This document shows positions 53,225 through 63,760 of a DNA stretch of 64,000 nt, piece after piece. How positions within the stretch are numbered: position 1 is the first letter of the stretch; each line of letters opens with the position of its first letter. The translations under genes were made by a program, and so were the position numbers. A model generated the notes under the pieces. It made no database searches. It was not told where the DNA came from and worked only from the letters and a program-made list of their open reading frames with translations. Source of the stretch: Acanthosepion lycidas (lineage: Eukaryota > Mollusca > Cephalopoda > Sepiida > Sepiidae); NCBI GenBank assembly GCA_963932145.1, contig OZ010611.1:50289461-50353460 (forward strand). Direction: 5' to 3'.

Positions 53225-54210
53225 AATAAATGCGAATGCCAGTGTGTCATTGTGTTACACTATTTCAAATTTATTCCTAGAGGTTTTAGCACAACCTATC
53301 ATAACATTCTCGAATCGGGCCGACTCGGTGACAAATTAAAAACATTCCGAGCTGGATCCGGACAAACAATCCTAAAATGTTCGATTCCAAAGTTTTCCTT
53401 ACTACGATTGTTTTGGGATTCCGCCATATTGGCTTCCACTGTTAAAAACAATTAAAGGGGCAGAACTCTCTAACTTTCAATAGCTCATGCTCAAATGAAA
53501 AATATATTTTTTATTTTTATTTAAAAGCAGCCCTATCTAACTCCTGTGGAAGATTCTTGATTGGCCTTCGGTTTGTTCAGGAGTTTGAAAGTCCCTAAGA
53601 CTTTGCTTATTTTCAGCATGGAAGCTCTCCTAGCTGCCATTTGATCTGGGTTTTCATTTCTTTTTCTGGCTGCAGTCTTGGTTCAATAAACTACAAAAGA
53701 ACTCAAAATTGATCGCCGCATTTAAGTATTGCAAAAATATTTAAGCTTACCTTTTAAAATTACAACGATAATTCTTCTGCCGCCACTTAATTTTAAGACA
53801 ATTTGATGTACACAGGTTCTAACTTTCCGTACAAACAATTAGTTTTATTTCATGGATGACTTTCACTGGGTTACGCAATTAATTTTGATTATTCACAAAT
53901 TTATTTCCAAGTTATAAAAATTGTTATCGTACCATAAATTCGTCGTAAAAAAAATCACGTAAAAACTCGCCGAAAACAATCGCAGTAATGAAAACTTGGG
54001 AATCTAAAATTTTAGGATTGCGGGTCTGGATCCAGACCGGAATGCTTTTAATTTGCTTGCGGAATCGGTGTGTTTCAAAAATGGTATATGTTGGGCTATA
54101 GCTTCTAGAAGTAAAGTTGAAAACCCGGACAATATTATTTTCACACACTGTGATTGGAGAACAGAATTTTTATCAGTAGAAGCCAAGATGGCGAAATTCG
54201 AAAACAATAA
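53225..54210. repeat. Inverted pair of about 200-bp repeats
   Basis: 53260-53440 (cctagaggttttagcacaac, tcgaatcgggccgactcggt, gagctggatccggacaaaca, tactacgattgttttggg) is the inverse of 53960-54170 with many differences. About 500 bp of unrecognised DNA lies between. Could be two copies of one repeat or the arms of a degenerate foldback element. Confidence 0.75.
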
Positions 54211-54249
54211 GAATGGCCAGTCCCCTATATCGCTCCAGCAGGTACCTGA

Positions 54250-54640
54250 CTCCTCTTTTGTTTACCAGAGCCTGATCATGCCCAAAATTGAGCACTGCTG
54301 CCATATATAGGAAAGAGCTTCCCCGTCCTCATTTTTCAGTCTCGACAGACTACAAAAGCATCTCGATGTCCTTGTGGGTGACGAATTATTTTTCACCCTA
54401 CAACCCCTTTCCTCACAGATGAAAAGTCACAAGTCTCTCGCTGATAATTCCAAGGAAATTGCTCAGACGAACGACATTCTTCAGTTCCATCAGTTCTAAC
54501 ATTCACAGCTAAGACTCACTATGCTACGCACAAAGTAGCGAACCATCTTCGTATTTTATTGCTGAGATGTAAGTACCACTTGAGTAACTTCTTCCCACGA
54601 ACCGCTGCTTTGTAAAACCAACTAGAGTAAACTGTTATCT
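54250..54640 (+). pseudogene. CR1-like LINE, C-terminal coding remnant
   Basis: VYQSLIMPKIEHCCHI, a stop, then ERASPSSFFSLDRLQKHLDV, LVGDELFFTLQPLSSQ; after frameshifts a FLPTNRCF-like remnant of the F.RT..LW segment (54585-54610). The downstream part (ccctctgcctcgagtggatc, ttggaccttatacacggg) is a decayed version of the 207-bp tail at 30150. Confidence 0.75.
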
Positions 54641-55204
54641 TCCCCACATTTCTCTATAAACCTTGCCTCTCTAGCCCTCTGCCTCGAGTGGATCTTGGAC
54701 CTTATACACGGGAACATCAATATAACAAAAAGGTAAAATCAATGACAATCATAAATATGAATAGAGTCATTATTTAGATAATTAAGAGGGTACAAATGAA
54801 AAGATTAAAAACTAAAAATATTTCCGTTTCACTGAAGCAGACGTTAAACACATGAGAGCATTATCGCCTTCTTTAGCTTATTCGCCTTTTGTTTGTTTGT
54901 TTCTTTTGTCATTGAATCCACGCAGCATCTCTGGTATGTCTTTTTCGTCTTTTCCTGTGATCAATGCGGAATAGTCCATTGTATATGAGTTATTAGCAGG
55001 CAGAAACCTACTAACAAAAGAACAAACAAAATTGTAACATGATTGATTAATGATTTGATATTCACGGTTTATCAACCCTTTGCGGATTATTGAAAGCCGA
55101 AACATATCTTTTGATTGTAAGAACAATTTTCTTTTTTTTTAAAGTGTATTTTTATTCCTTTTTTTTTTTTTTTTTTAAAAATAACGATGATTTTTTTTCA
55201 AGTC
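54641..55204. other. Decayed CR1 tail and unrecognised sequence
   Basis: 54660-54730 resembles the CR1-like tail. T runs near 55130-55177. Nothing else recognised. Confidence 0.45.
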
Positions 55205-55745
55205 GAAATATTTAACCTATAGCCGGAGGAGTGGAGACGGATTCATATCTTTCCCAAGTGTATTTCCCGGTAAGCGAAGGCAACGATCCCGACTGGAATT
55301 CGATCTTGGTTCTCCGATTTCTCGTTCTAAGCTCTTATCCATTCTTTCTCTAATTGCTATGCGTGATGCCCGCCTGGACGATCACGTCTCTTTTCGGTTC
55401 CTGATTGACTCGGCAGAAGTATCCCTGCAGTAGGCTACCGTTTTTCTCTGCGGTAGACTGGTTGCCAACCAAGGCTATAGGCATCAGTGTTTAACCCATA
55501 GATGATTGAGTAACGCAAGATATAGTGTTATCCCTGTCCCAATGGAGGGAATGTTAACGAACTCAACAGGAATTCGAACTTTGCTCTTTCGATTATTTCT
55601 CATTCAGACTCGTTATCTATCACACCGCCCACAGCACCGGGTTAGCCAAGTGTTCAACCATCTAGGTACTGACCAGGCTCAATGTTGCTGAACTGTAGTG
55701 ATTGAACGAGAAGCAATGTTTCAAAGTGATATGGCCGTAAGTTTG
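55205..55745 (-). mobile_element. 5S rRNA-derived SINE, copy 2, with second tRNA-like body
   Basis: The minus strand of 55630-55740 aligns along its whole length with 5S rRNA: plus-strand landmarks acagcaccgggttagcc, accatctaggtactgaccag, gctcaatgttgctgaac, attgaacgag and agtgatatggccgta. The body at 55545-55628 is tRNA-like on the minus strand (gtgtgatagataacgagtct, then caaagttcgaattcctgttg). A second body-like copy lies at 55225-55360 (gattcatatcttt, ggaattcgatcttggttct). Same family as 11335-11605, better preserved. Confidence 0.8.
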
Positions 55746-56067
55746 CTATACATTCTACTGCGCGGACATCCAATCTAATATTACCTCTCTCACGAATGAT
55801 ATTGTCGTTACTGCTACCCATAAAACTAGCCATTTGGTAGAGATTAATGCGTAGTAAGTGTTCTCTTCTCATTTGGAATGTTCATAGGCACCGTTCCGGG
55901 GATTCTATCTCAGCGGCAAAACCATCGTCATCGAACTAAGAGTGGCGGGGATCAGTTATAGAGACCAGTGCTTCTCAAATTATCTGATATGGCGGACCGG
56001 TATTTTATTTTTCTGACTGTGTCACGTATGTGTAATATTTCGTGGTAATATTAATTTATACCGGAAA

Positions 56068-56068
<1 letters not shown>
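55746..56068. other. Unrecognised sequence
   Basis: No repeat or coding match in the window. Confidence 0.5.
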
Positions 56069-56112
<44 letters not shown>

Positions 56113-56180
56113 GTGCAAAAATGATGTCGTTTTCTCACATAGTAACATATGTGAGAAAAGGACATTATCTTTGCACCAAC

Positions 56181-56240
<60 letters not shown>
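56069..56240. repeat. (TA)n microsatellite, split by MITE
   Basis: TA runs at 56070-56108 and 56185-56240 on either side of the MITE, so a single microsatellite was probably the target. Confidence 0.95.
56109..56184. mobile_element. Mariner-type palindromic MITE in (TA)n
   Basis: 76 bp: ttaggtgcaaaaatgatgtc (four bases missing after ttagg) to the inverse end ttgcaccaacctaa. Centre cacatagtaacatatgtg resembles that of the 7.1-kb copy. Confidence 0.9.
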
Positions 56241-56243
<3 letters not shown>

Positions 56244-56371
56244 AAATATAGTCTTAAGGTGTGCTATATTTATTGAATAAACTGCTCAATATCAGAGACA
56301 CACATATATGAAATGTCTCCGTGTTCTTCTGTATCAGTATTTCTATGGTAAGAATATATATATATATATAT

Positions 56372-56498
56372 AAAAGTGAACATAGAAGTCAACGCTTAGA
56401 GGCGACGGTCTGTTTCATGCTATATGCAATCGTCAGGCCTGACGATTGCATATAGCATGAAACAGACTGTCGCCTCTAAGTGTTGACTTCTATGTTCA

Positions 56499-56504
<6 letters not shown>
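56372..56504. mobile_element. Palindromic MITE family P2, near-perfect copy
   Basis: Arms of about 66 bp (aaaagtgaacatagaagtca, acgcttagaggcgac, ctgtttcatgctatatgcaa, tcgtcaggcc) and their complement differ at only two or three places, with almost no loop. TA repeats border both sides (56357-56371 and 56505 on). Diverged copy at 20673-20815. Confidence 0.92.

Positions 56505-56569
<65 letters not shown>
56505..56569. repeat. (TA)n microsatellite
   Basis: About 64 bp of TA. Confidence 0.95.
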
Positions 56570-56572
<3 letters not shown>

Positions 56573-56769
56573 GAATATAATAAAAGTTGACTATTTTTTA
56601 TCTTACATTTATTTTGCAAAAAATAATTCAATATCAAAACATATGAAAAGCAATAAAAAAAATAAGCAGACTATTAACAGGAAAACAAAAATTATATAGC
56701 CTTAATCTTTACAAATGATTCCTTAGCATGGACTGGACACAGGCCGCATACCGGTTGCCGATGATTCAC

Positions 56770-56870
56770 AGCTGAAGAAGAGATATCAGAAAAGTGGGTC
56801 TACAGCAGGATACTGAGAATATCATGGACTGATCATGTGAGCAACGACGAGGTTTTAAAAAATGGTACAT
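56770..56870 (+). pseudogene. RTE-like LINE fragment
   Basis: Reads WVYSRILRISWTDHVSNDEV (stops avoided in this frame), equal to the EMWFYK...ISWIEDVSNDEV part at 35765-35825. About 33 codons only. Confidence 0.75.
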
Positions 56871-56923
56871 AATCAGAGAACTACTTTATACATGACTTTC
56901 AAGACGACATCTCTCTAACAAGA

Positions 56924-56986
<63 letters not shown>
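56924..56986. repeat. (TA)n microsatellite
   Basis: TA run; the surrounding 56570-57380 is otherwise A/T-rich with a C run at 57103-57112 and no recognised gene. Confidence 0.9.
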
Positions 56987-56989
<3 letters not shown>

Positions 56990-57377
56990 TTAAATTAATA
57001 TTTCATTCTTCATAAAACCCTGATTTAATATCATAATGTTAATAACCGTGTTTAATTTTATAAAACCTATTCACATTAAGACAAATATATTCCACCCTTC
57101 CTGACCCCCCCCCCCTCGTGCCTTTCGTCTGACTGAAACACTGAAATGGATAAATTCCGTATTAGTTTTTCGACGGTTTACATTATTCTTTTTTTTTTCT
57201 TTTTTTTTTAGCTTTCACGGTTAGATTTCTATTTCCGACGCGAACTCAGTCTAAACCGGGGTGGAATAAGACTGACGAATATTTTACTCTGTCGAAATAA
57301 GCTTATCCTCATATGACGTGATTTAGGGTTTAATTTTTTTCTCTGTAATACTAAATACACTGAGTTCTTATTGTGGA

Positions 57378-57492
<115 letters not shown>

Positions 57493-57840
57493 CGGGTGTT
57501 CCTAAAGTTTGGATACAGAGGAAATCTTAATAACTTTTCTTTTTTTTTTACCTCTACAGATGAAACACAGTTTTGTCGAAAGAAGAAAGAACTGATTTCT
57601 TTTTGGGGGGTATGCTAAAGGAAAAGGTGTACTCAATGAAAATCTCAGATGCTACACTCTTGATTGAGCGCATAAAGAGGGAATGTCCTAAAGTTGAAAG
57701 CAATGTGGAGTTATTGCATCGCATTTACGTGAATCTTGCAAAACGCATCAAATTTGCATTACAAATAATGAAAATCATATTGAAATTGGTATTTTTAAGA
57801 CATTTTTATACATTCTTTTTATAGATGGAAATATTTAAGT
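57493..57840 (+). pseudogene. Mariner-superfamily transposase, C-terminal fragment
   Basis: After cgggtgttcctaaagtttgg (possible terminal repeat), an open frame reads FFLGGMLKEKVYSMKISDA, TLLIERIKRECPKVESNVEL, LHRIYVNLAKRIKFALQ, then frame-shifts to NENHIEIG. This is the part after the third catalytic residue (pattern FFLWGYLK..VY...P.....L...I). All catalytic residues upstream are missing. No matching right terminal repeat seen. Confidence 0.8.
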
Positions 57841-58430
57841 AAATGCTCTGTTTATAATAAACAGTGTTAAACAACATTTACCGACCTGGATTTCCGATAA
57901 ATTTTCAGAGAAGATATTCGTCCTCCGACAGGAATCGAACAGGGATTAGTAGACATCGAAAAAAAGCATAACAATGAGAAACAAGACGGGAAGTTGTGAA
58001 GATCCATCATCGTCCAGGCCCGTAATAATATGAATTCTATTGCCACTACTAATAACTAATAAAAACACTACTTTTAATAATAGTCACTGGGAGCCAGATG
58101 AAGAAAAGTGAAGCTACCAAAGTAACAGCAACAAAAACAATTCCTACAAAATAACGTTGAGGTTCTTGTTGGAAAAAGAATTCCAGAATTGAGAGAGGAA
58201 GGTGAGGGGAATGTGTGTTGGGGCGGCGGGAGAAAATATCAATTGACCCTGCGGTGAAATGACATCTTTTGATCTGAGTGGATCAATGCCCGGCCAGAGG
58301 GAGAAAATAATAGATGCGTTCCTCTAATGGTATATAGCCTTGGAGTGCAGAATTGGGTTTAGCTGACGACATAATGAGACTAGGTAACGGTGTGCTGCGA
58401 GAGATGGTGCAGAGATATATTGATAGAAAG
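57841..58430. other. Possible RTE 3' tip, otherwise unrecognised
   Basis: 57983-58035 (gggaagttgtgaagatccat, catcgtccaggcccgtaata) resembles the KLWRAMIAHVLK end of RTE copies in degenerate form. The remainder is unrecognised. Confidence 0.4.
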
Positions 58431-58495
58431 ATAGATAGAGATAGATACATGGATAAATAGGCAAGGAAAAGATAAATAAATAAATAAATAAATAC

Positions 58496-58528
<33 letters not shown>

Positions 58529-58617
58529 AGTGGGTGTCTGAAGATAGATAATAAAAAGACTGAAATATATTTTCAGGAAGAATGTGAATAACAGCGATAG
58601 ATAAATAATGATCAGAT

Positions 58618-58692
<75 letters not shown>

Positions 58693-58812
58693 CAGAGAGA
58701 GAGAGAGAGAGAGAGAGACTGTGTGTGAGATAGATAAATAGATAAAAAATCCTGAAATAGAGAGAGAGAAGAGACAGATAGTGACAGAGAGATATAAACA
58801 AATCCTGATAGG

Positions 58813-58850
<38 letters not shown>

Positions 58851-58888
58851 TTAAGATTCAAATATCACGATTGATATTAACATTAGAG

Positions 58889-58932
<44 letters not shown>

Positions 58933-58935
58933 CAT
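58431..58935. repeat. Mixed GATA/TA/GA/TCTA microsatellites
   Basis: AAAT/TA/TG at 58475-58530, TA at 58620-58690, GA at 58694-58720, GATA at 58813-58850, TCTA at 58891-58933. The GATA and TCTA runs are inverted relative to each other, 40 bp apart, so they could form a hairpin. Confidence 0.93.
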
Positions 58936-59340
58936 TTTCTCGCTCTGTTTGTCATATGAATCTCACAGTTTATCCTTCCTACAATAATTTAAAAAAAAAA
59001 CATTCGTTCTTATGATTTTTCATAGATTTTCGTCCTTTTCTTTTTTCTTCTTTTTCATTACATCTGATATTTTACTGAATATATTTATATTTATTGTCTG
59101 TGGATCAAAAGAAATAAATATGATCTTACCGGAAAGCCAAGCTGTTTCACCCGAGGTGTTAAATGTCAGAGAATCTTTCTTTTGTTTCAACGTTTTCTCT
59201 TGACTTTTTTTACAACATTTATTTTTCGCATCTCTCGAGTTAAAGAAAAACTGATGACATTTGGGTTATTAAGATAATCTTATTGGTTACATTAACCGTT
59301 GGCTTACGTGTGCAGTAGTATTACTTTGATTACGTTCGTT
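58936..59340. other. Unrecognised A/T-rich sequence
   Basis: No feature seen. Confidence 0.5.
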
Positions 59341-59344
59341 CTGT

Positions 59345-59367
59345 CACACACACACACACACACACAC

Positions 59368-59416
<49 letters not shown>
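59345..59416. repeat. (CA)n(TA)n microsatellite
   Basis: CA to 59368, then TA. Confidence 0.95.
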
Positions 59417-59417
<1 letters not shown>

Positions 59418-59514
59418 GCTTATGTGTAGACTTTTTATATACAGAGACAGAAAAACAAGCACATGTATGATTACTTAAAAGTTTATGACAATATAAAAAT
59501 ACATTGCAGTAAAA

Positions 59515-59720
59515 CATTTCTCTGGGGCAAAGTGGAGTAGTGAATAGCGGCTCCGATTGAGGAACCGGATACGCGAGTTCGAATTCCAATCAAATCCATT
59601 GCATTCACTTCCGTGCTAATACCCTTGTGAAAGGTATTAATCCTCTTCTTCTTCCTCCAGCTATGAATAAATAGCAAGACAGACTGGGTTCCATAACCTT
59701 GGATGGTCTAGGAAAACTTT
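59515..59720 (+). mobile_element. tRNA-derived SINE (SINE-T)
   Basis: ggggcaaagtggagtagtga then atagcggctccgattgagg resembles the 5' half of a tRNA with A box; cgcgagttcgaattccaatc is the B box. The body (ccagctatgaataaatagca, gggttccataaccttggatgg) matches the minus-strand copy 29395-29545. Confidence 0.78.
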
Positions 59721-60375
59721 TAATTCATAACATTGGTGTCCTTGTAGCACGTAGTACGCCAGGTCATTGTATCTGGAACTTCAAAAAGTGTGGTTGTTTC
59801 TGCACAAAGACTTCACCACTATAATCAAATCATATGTGCAGGTGTCTGCGCTGTCGCTACCTAGGAGTTGCTTGACACTTTTCTTTTCTGTTTTTAATCA
59901 TTTCACTTCATGCAAGAAGTAAAGCGACTAAGACCGAAACTTGCAATTGTAGTTTCAAAAGCAACTGCCCAGTCGGAGGTATATGTACATCTGAAAATGT
60001 TGTGTTCCTGGCAACCATCTACCCAAAAATGAACAAAAATGATAAAAAGGATATATCGGAATTTAATCTGGGAAATGGAAACAGAGCTTCTACAATCACA
60101 AACATTCGTTCTCTGACACTTCCTTAAAACATTAAACATATCTCTCAAAACATTTCTGAAACTGAAACATAGATGCTTAATCCCACAGATCAAATGGAAC
60201 AACATGAATAACTCACAAAATCCTAACAGTTTGAGAAATCTATGCCACGGAGAAAAAATGAAAATGATTATGTTCAGAAGCCAGTTTTTGAACTAGAGAA
60301 ATGAAATCATATTTAAATGTCGGCATAGAAATAAGATTAACTAAGATTAATAATATTAAATAGGCATTTTTAGAT
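59721..60375. other. Unrecognised sequence
   Basis: 59893-59935 (aatcatttcacttcatgcaa, gaagtaaagcgactaaga) looks like the tail of the minus-strand CR1-like family (compare 15985). Otherwise nothing. Confidence 0.45.
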
Positions 60376-60392
60376 TTGTAACTATGTATGTG

Positions 60393-60394
<2 letters not shown>

Positions 60395-60434
<40 letters not shown>

Positions 60435-60478
60435 TTGTCGATATATATATATATATGTTTTGTCTATATCTATATCTA

Positions 60479-60518
<40 letters not shown>

Positions 60519-60552
60519 TATATACATATGCATATATATATGTTTGTGTGTG

Positions 60553-60593
<41 letters not shown>

Positions 60594-60660
60594 ATATAAT
60601 ATAATAATTATATATATATATGTGTGTGTGTGTGCGTGTGTCGCACATATACATGTGTGT
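60395..60660. repeat. TA-rich and TG microsatellites
   Basis: TA interrupted by tgttttgtc twice (60431, 60457), then TATGCATA variants and TG at 60622-60640. Confidence 0.93.
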
Positions 60661-60767
60661 TTATAGATGTATTTAATATTTTATGTGGATGTCATAGATA
60701 TGCTTACATTATAGCTAATTTTTAATTTTTTTATTATTATTGTTACTTTTTTTAGATATTATATAAT

Positions 60768-60772
<5 letters not shown>

Positions 60773-60824
<52 letters not shown>
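60773..60824. repeat. (TA)n microsatellite
   Basis: TA run; ATT/ATG triplets follow to 60860. Confidence 0.95.
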
Positions 60825-60828
<4 letters not shown>

Positions 60829-60860
60829 TTTATTACTATTATTATGATTATGATGATGAT

Positions 60861-61135
60861 AAAAATGGTGATGATGTATTTCCGTGATATTTATTTCTGG
60901 TTGTGTAGTTAAAGGTTTACCATAAGATCTTCTCCTACCTACTCTTATATACAATCTAATTTTCCTACCCCACTTTCATCTCTCTTCAATGCTGTAAGCA
61001 AATCACCAACTAATTTTTTAAGGTCAAGTTAAAATCGCTATTTATTTTCTTGTTTCATTTTTTTTTTCTTTAAATGTGTTTTTATGAAATTGTCTGGCAG
61101 GAGTCACATTAGTTATTAAAATGTAGTCGGTCTGA

Positions 61136-61136
<1 letters not shown>
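60861..61136. other. Unrecognised sequence
   Basis: No feature seen. Confidence 0.45.
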
Positions 61137-61170
<34 letters not shown>

Positions 61171-61281
61171 TGCGCGCGAGCACACATACACATATATACA
61201 TATATATATATATATATATGTTGAAATAAATTTATAACCGATTATATGACGACTAATGAAGTCTTTTCTTTAATACACACT

Positions 61282-61335
<54 letters not shown>

Positions 61336-61336
61336 C

Positions 61337-61379
<43 letters not shown>
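61137..61379. repeat. CA/TA/TG microsatellites
   Basis: CA at 61138-61168, TA at 61198-61220, CA at 61278-61300, TG at 61317-61335 and TA at 61342-61379. Confidence 0.95.
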
Positions 61380-61381
<2 letters not shown>

Positions 61382-61760
61382 ACAAAATGGGAGGTCAGGT
61401 TCAAGAATAGTGCAATACTGAAGAAATGTAACAGAGGCATGGAAACCATTCTATCAAAGAGACAACTTAGGTGGGGCTGGTCATGTTGTGAAAATGGATG
61501 ATCACAGGCTTCCAAAAAGGTGCTGTATGGACAACTAACAAACTCTAAGCGTTTAGTTGGACGTCCGCTCTTAATCTACAAATACAAATTGAAACGTCTC
61601 AAATTTGATCTGAAAACTTGGGAAACCGAAGCATCAAACCGAAAAGAGAGGCGTAAGTCATGTTTCATTAAGATAAATGGTTTCGAGGACAGCAGGCTGA
61701 AGCGCCGTGATCAGCTTCATCAAGTACTGAAGCAGAGATGCCATCAAAATCCTGTTTAAA
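61380..61760 (+). pseudogene. Second LINE type, C-terminus of reverse-transcriptase ORF
   Basis: KWEVRFKNSAILKKCNRGME, TILSKRQLRWGWSCCENG (normally RLRWLGHV.RM), then shifted frame DDHRLPKR, VLYGQLTNSKRLVGRPLL and YKYKLKRLKFDLKTWETEAS. The D.R.PK..LYG.L..GKR..GRP pattern is well known from non-LTR RT ORF ends and differs from the RTE- and CR1-like families here. One frameshift, near 61500; otherwise long open stretches, so it may be a younger copy. Confidence 0.82.
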
Positions 61761-61918
61761 GTAATTTCATCTGTCAGTGAGGCTTTGTCACACACAGCTA
61801 TTATCGCACTTAAGAGAGCATAAATATGTCTTTCCTTTACCAAATTTTCTCCAAAATAGCTTCTGCTAGCATGCATAAGTATAAAAAAGGTACCATCCAC
61901 TGCTTACACTCATTTATC

Positions 61919-61920
<2 letters not shown>
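61761..61920. other. Unrecognised spacer
   Basis: No feature seen. Confidence 0.4.

Positions 61921-61970
<50 letters not shown>
61921..61970. repeat. (TA)n microsatellite
   Basis: TA run. Confidence 0.95.
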
Positions 61971-61972
<2 letters not shown>

Positions 61973-62845
61973 CATCTACCCATATGCTTCTGTTGTTAAT
62001 ATTTTGGTCTCTCATGAGATACAACGTCATGGAACCGCATCATGAATTTGCAAATTTCGTCTGCTATTCCCCGACCGTTATCGTCGCATAGCAATCTTCT
62101 ATGTCAGCACAATAGAATATGATCTTCGATAGTCAATCACTTTGTTTAAATGTCAGTATAACCACTCTGAAGATGGCACGTGTGAGGCAAAAGCTGAGAT
62201 CAAAGAACAACTTAATAACAAATTCAAAGTTAGGCATTTTTTGTCCGTTTTTTCAGCCGAAATTAAAGCAAAAATACGAAGTTTAGAACTGCTCATGGTC
62301 AAATATAATTGTTCATTGCCCGTTATATTTAACAATATATATTTAAATATTAATCTTCTGCCAAATACAATTTATGGAGGTCAACTTGTTTTTGTGGACT
62401 CAGTGGTTTTCAGTCCACTTGTCAGAATCATCTCCAAGAGGCTAGACCAAGATCTAAAAGGTCAGCCAATCTAATAGTGATCTCATCTCAGAATCCTCCC
62501 TCTTGCTCCATATGTGGCCCCTTTGTAAATGACTAGCAGGTTTTAAGTTCCACTTAAGATTATCGCAAAAAATTTCATAACTGAACCAACTAATCTGTCA
62601 GATCCTCAAACGTCATAATCGACGGGAGAGTTCATTAAGATCATATATAGTTAGGTAGATTAATAGATAGATGTGTTGATAATATTAGTGGTAAATATAC
62701 ACATACATATGCAATCATATATCTAAAATATATAAATATATACATACATACATACACATATATATATATATATTTGTATAAAAATTAATTCCAAGAGGAT
62801 AGAATCCAGGTATAACTCAATGTCCAGAACAGATTAAGGATATAC

Positions 62846-62888
<43 letters not shown>

Positions 62889-63063
62889 TTTTTTCCTGTT
62901 TTCTTTTTTAATTTGTAGGTCTGATGAATTGGATCGTATTTACGATTCCAGTGGAATAAATTATGACCATGGAATATTAGTGTTTAAGCCCTTATATATA
63001 TATATATATATAGGTATCTATATAGACAAACAGAACAGTGTATAACTTCATTACCATCTATTT
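61971..63063. other. Unrecognised; 110-codon frame and small microsatellites
   Basis: The plus frame 62142-62474 (MFKCQYNHSEDGTCEAKAEI start) has no recognisable domain. (AAT)n at 62850-62886, TA at 62758-62774 and 62994-63012. Confidence 0.35.
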
Positions 63064-63073
63064 GACGACATTT

Positions 63074-63074
<1 letters not shown>

Positions 63075-63136
<62 letters not shown>

Positions 63137-63190
63137 GTGTGTGTATGTGTGTTTGTGTGTATCTGTGTGTGTGTGTGTGTGTCTCTGTCT
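63075..63190. repeat. (TA)n(TG)n microsatellite
   Basis: TA to 63126, then TG with TATG and TCTG variants. Confidence 0.95.
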
Positions 63191-63299
63191 GTCTGTTTGT
63201 GTGTGAGAGTGCGTGCACACTTGAATGCAGGAAAGCTTACCCTGTGCAAGTTCCGGGGGCTACTCGAGGTAGAATATAAGGATAGGAGGCAGTTTGTAC

Positions 63300-63760
63300 C
63301 GCTATCAGGGTAAGGTAAAGGTTAACGTCAGGCGTTGATCTGTGAAACATCCTCTTGGTATTTGGTTCCACAAAGCAGTGGTTCTCGGGAGGTATCTGGT
63401 GGAGTGGAACTTACTTCTCACCGATGGAATACAGACCGATTGTGGGTGGCTTGCTACAATATAAGAGGTATACCGCTCGTTGTCGTGCAGGTTAAACCTA
63501 GCGGAACCAAGGAATGTAGTCCGCCCGATCACTTTCCGTAAAAGTCGCGATAGAGCAGTAAGAAGATAGCCACATCCACAAGGGCCCGAAGACACCCACA
63601 AGGGCTCGAAGACGCTTTTGGTTACTATCGACGGTGGAATGTGTGGTCTGGGCAACTGCCGCCCAAGTATGACAAAAGTACTCCATTCTTGCCTTGTTCT
63701 GATTCTTGTAAAGTTTAGAGTATAGGACGCGGCGTTTGGTGCTGGCAGGTGTTCCCCTGC
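63300..63760 (-). pseudogene. CR1-like LINE, C-terminal coding remnant
   Basis: Minus strand from about 63740: APNAAS-YTLNFTRIRT, then MEYFCHTWAAVAQT (the EYC.H.W part), STVDSNQKRLRALVG, a short tract with stops, SVCIPSVRSKFHSTRYLPRT, TALWNQIPRGCF and FTLP. The frame ending at 63305 stays open for 116 codons. The C-terminal motif (F..T..PRT.ALWN..P) is better conserved than in other CR1-like copies of the window. One or two frameshifts. Confidence 0.85.

Noticed and set aside
55630..55740. Functional 5S rRNA gene
   Set aside because: Too many differences from the conserved core and fused to a SINE body on one side; a similar fused copy exists at 11.5 kb.
62142..62474. 110-codon frame as a host gene or exon
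   Set aside because: No motif I can identify and an A/T-rich chance-length frame; no partner exons.
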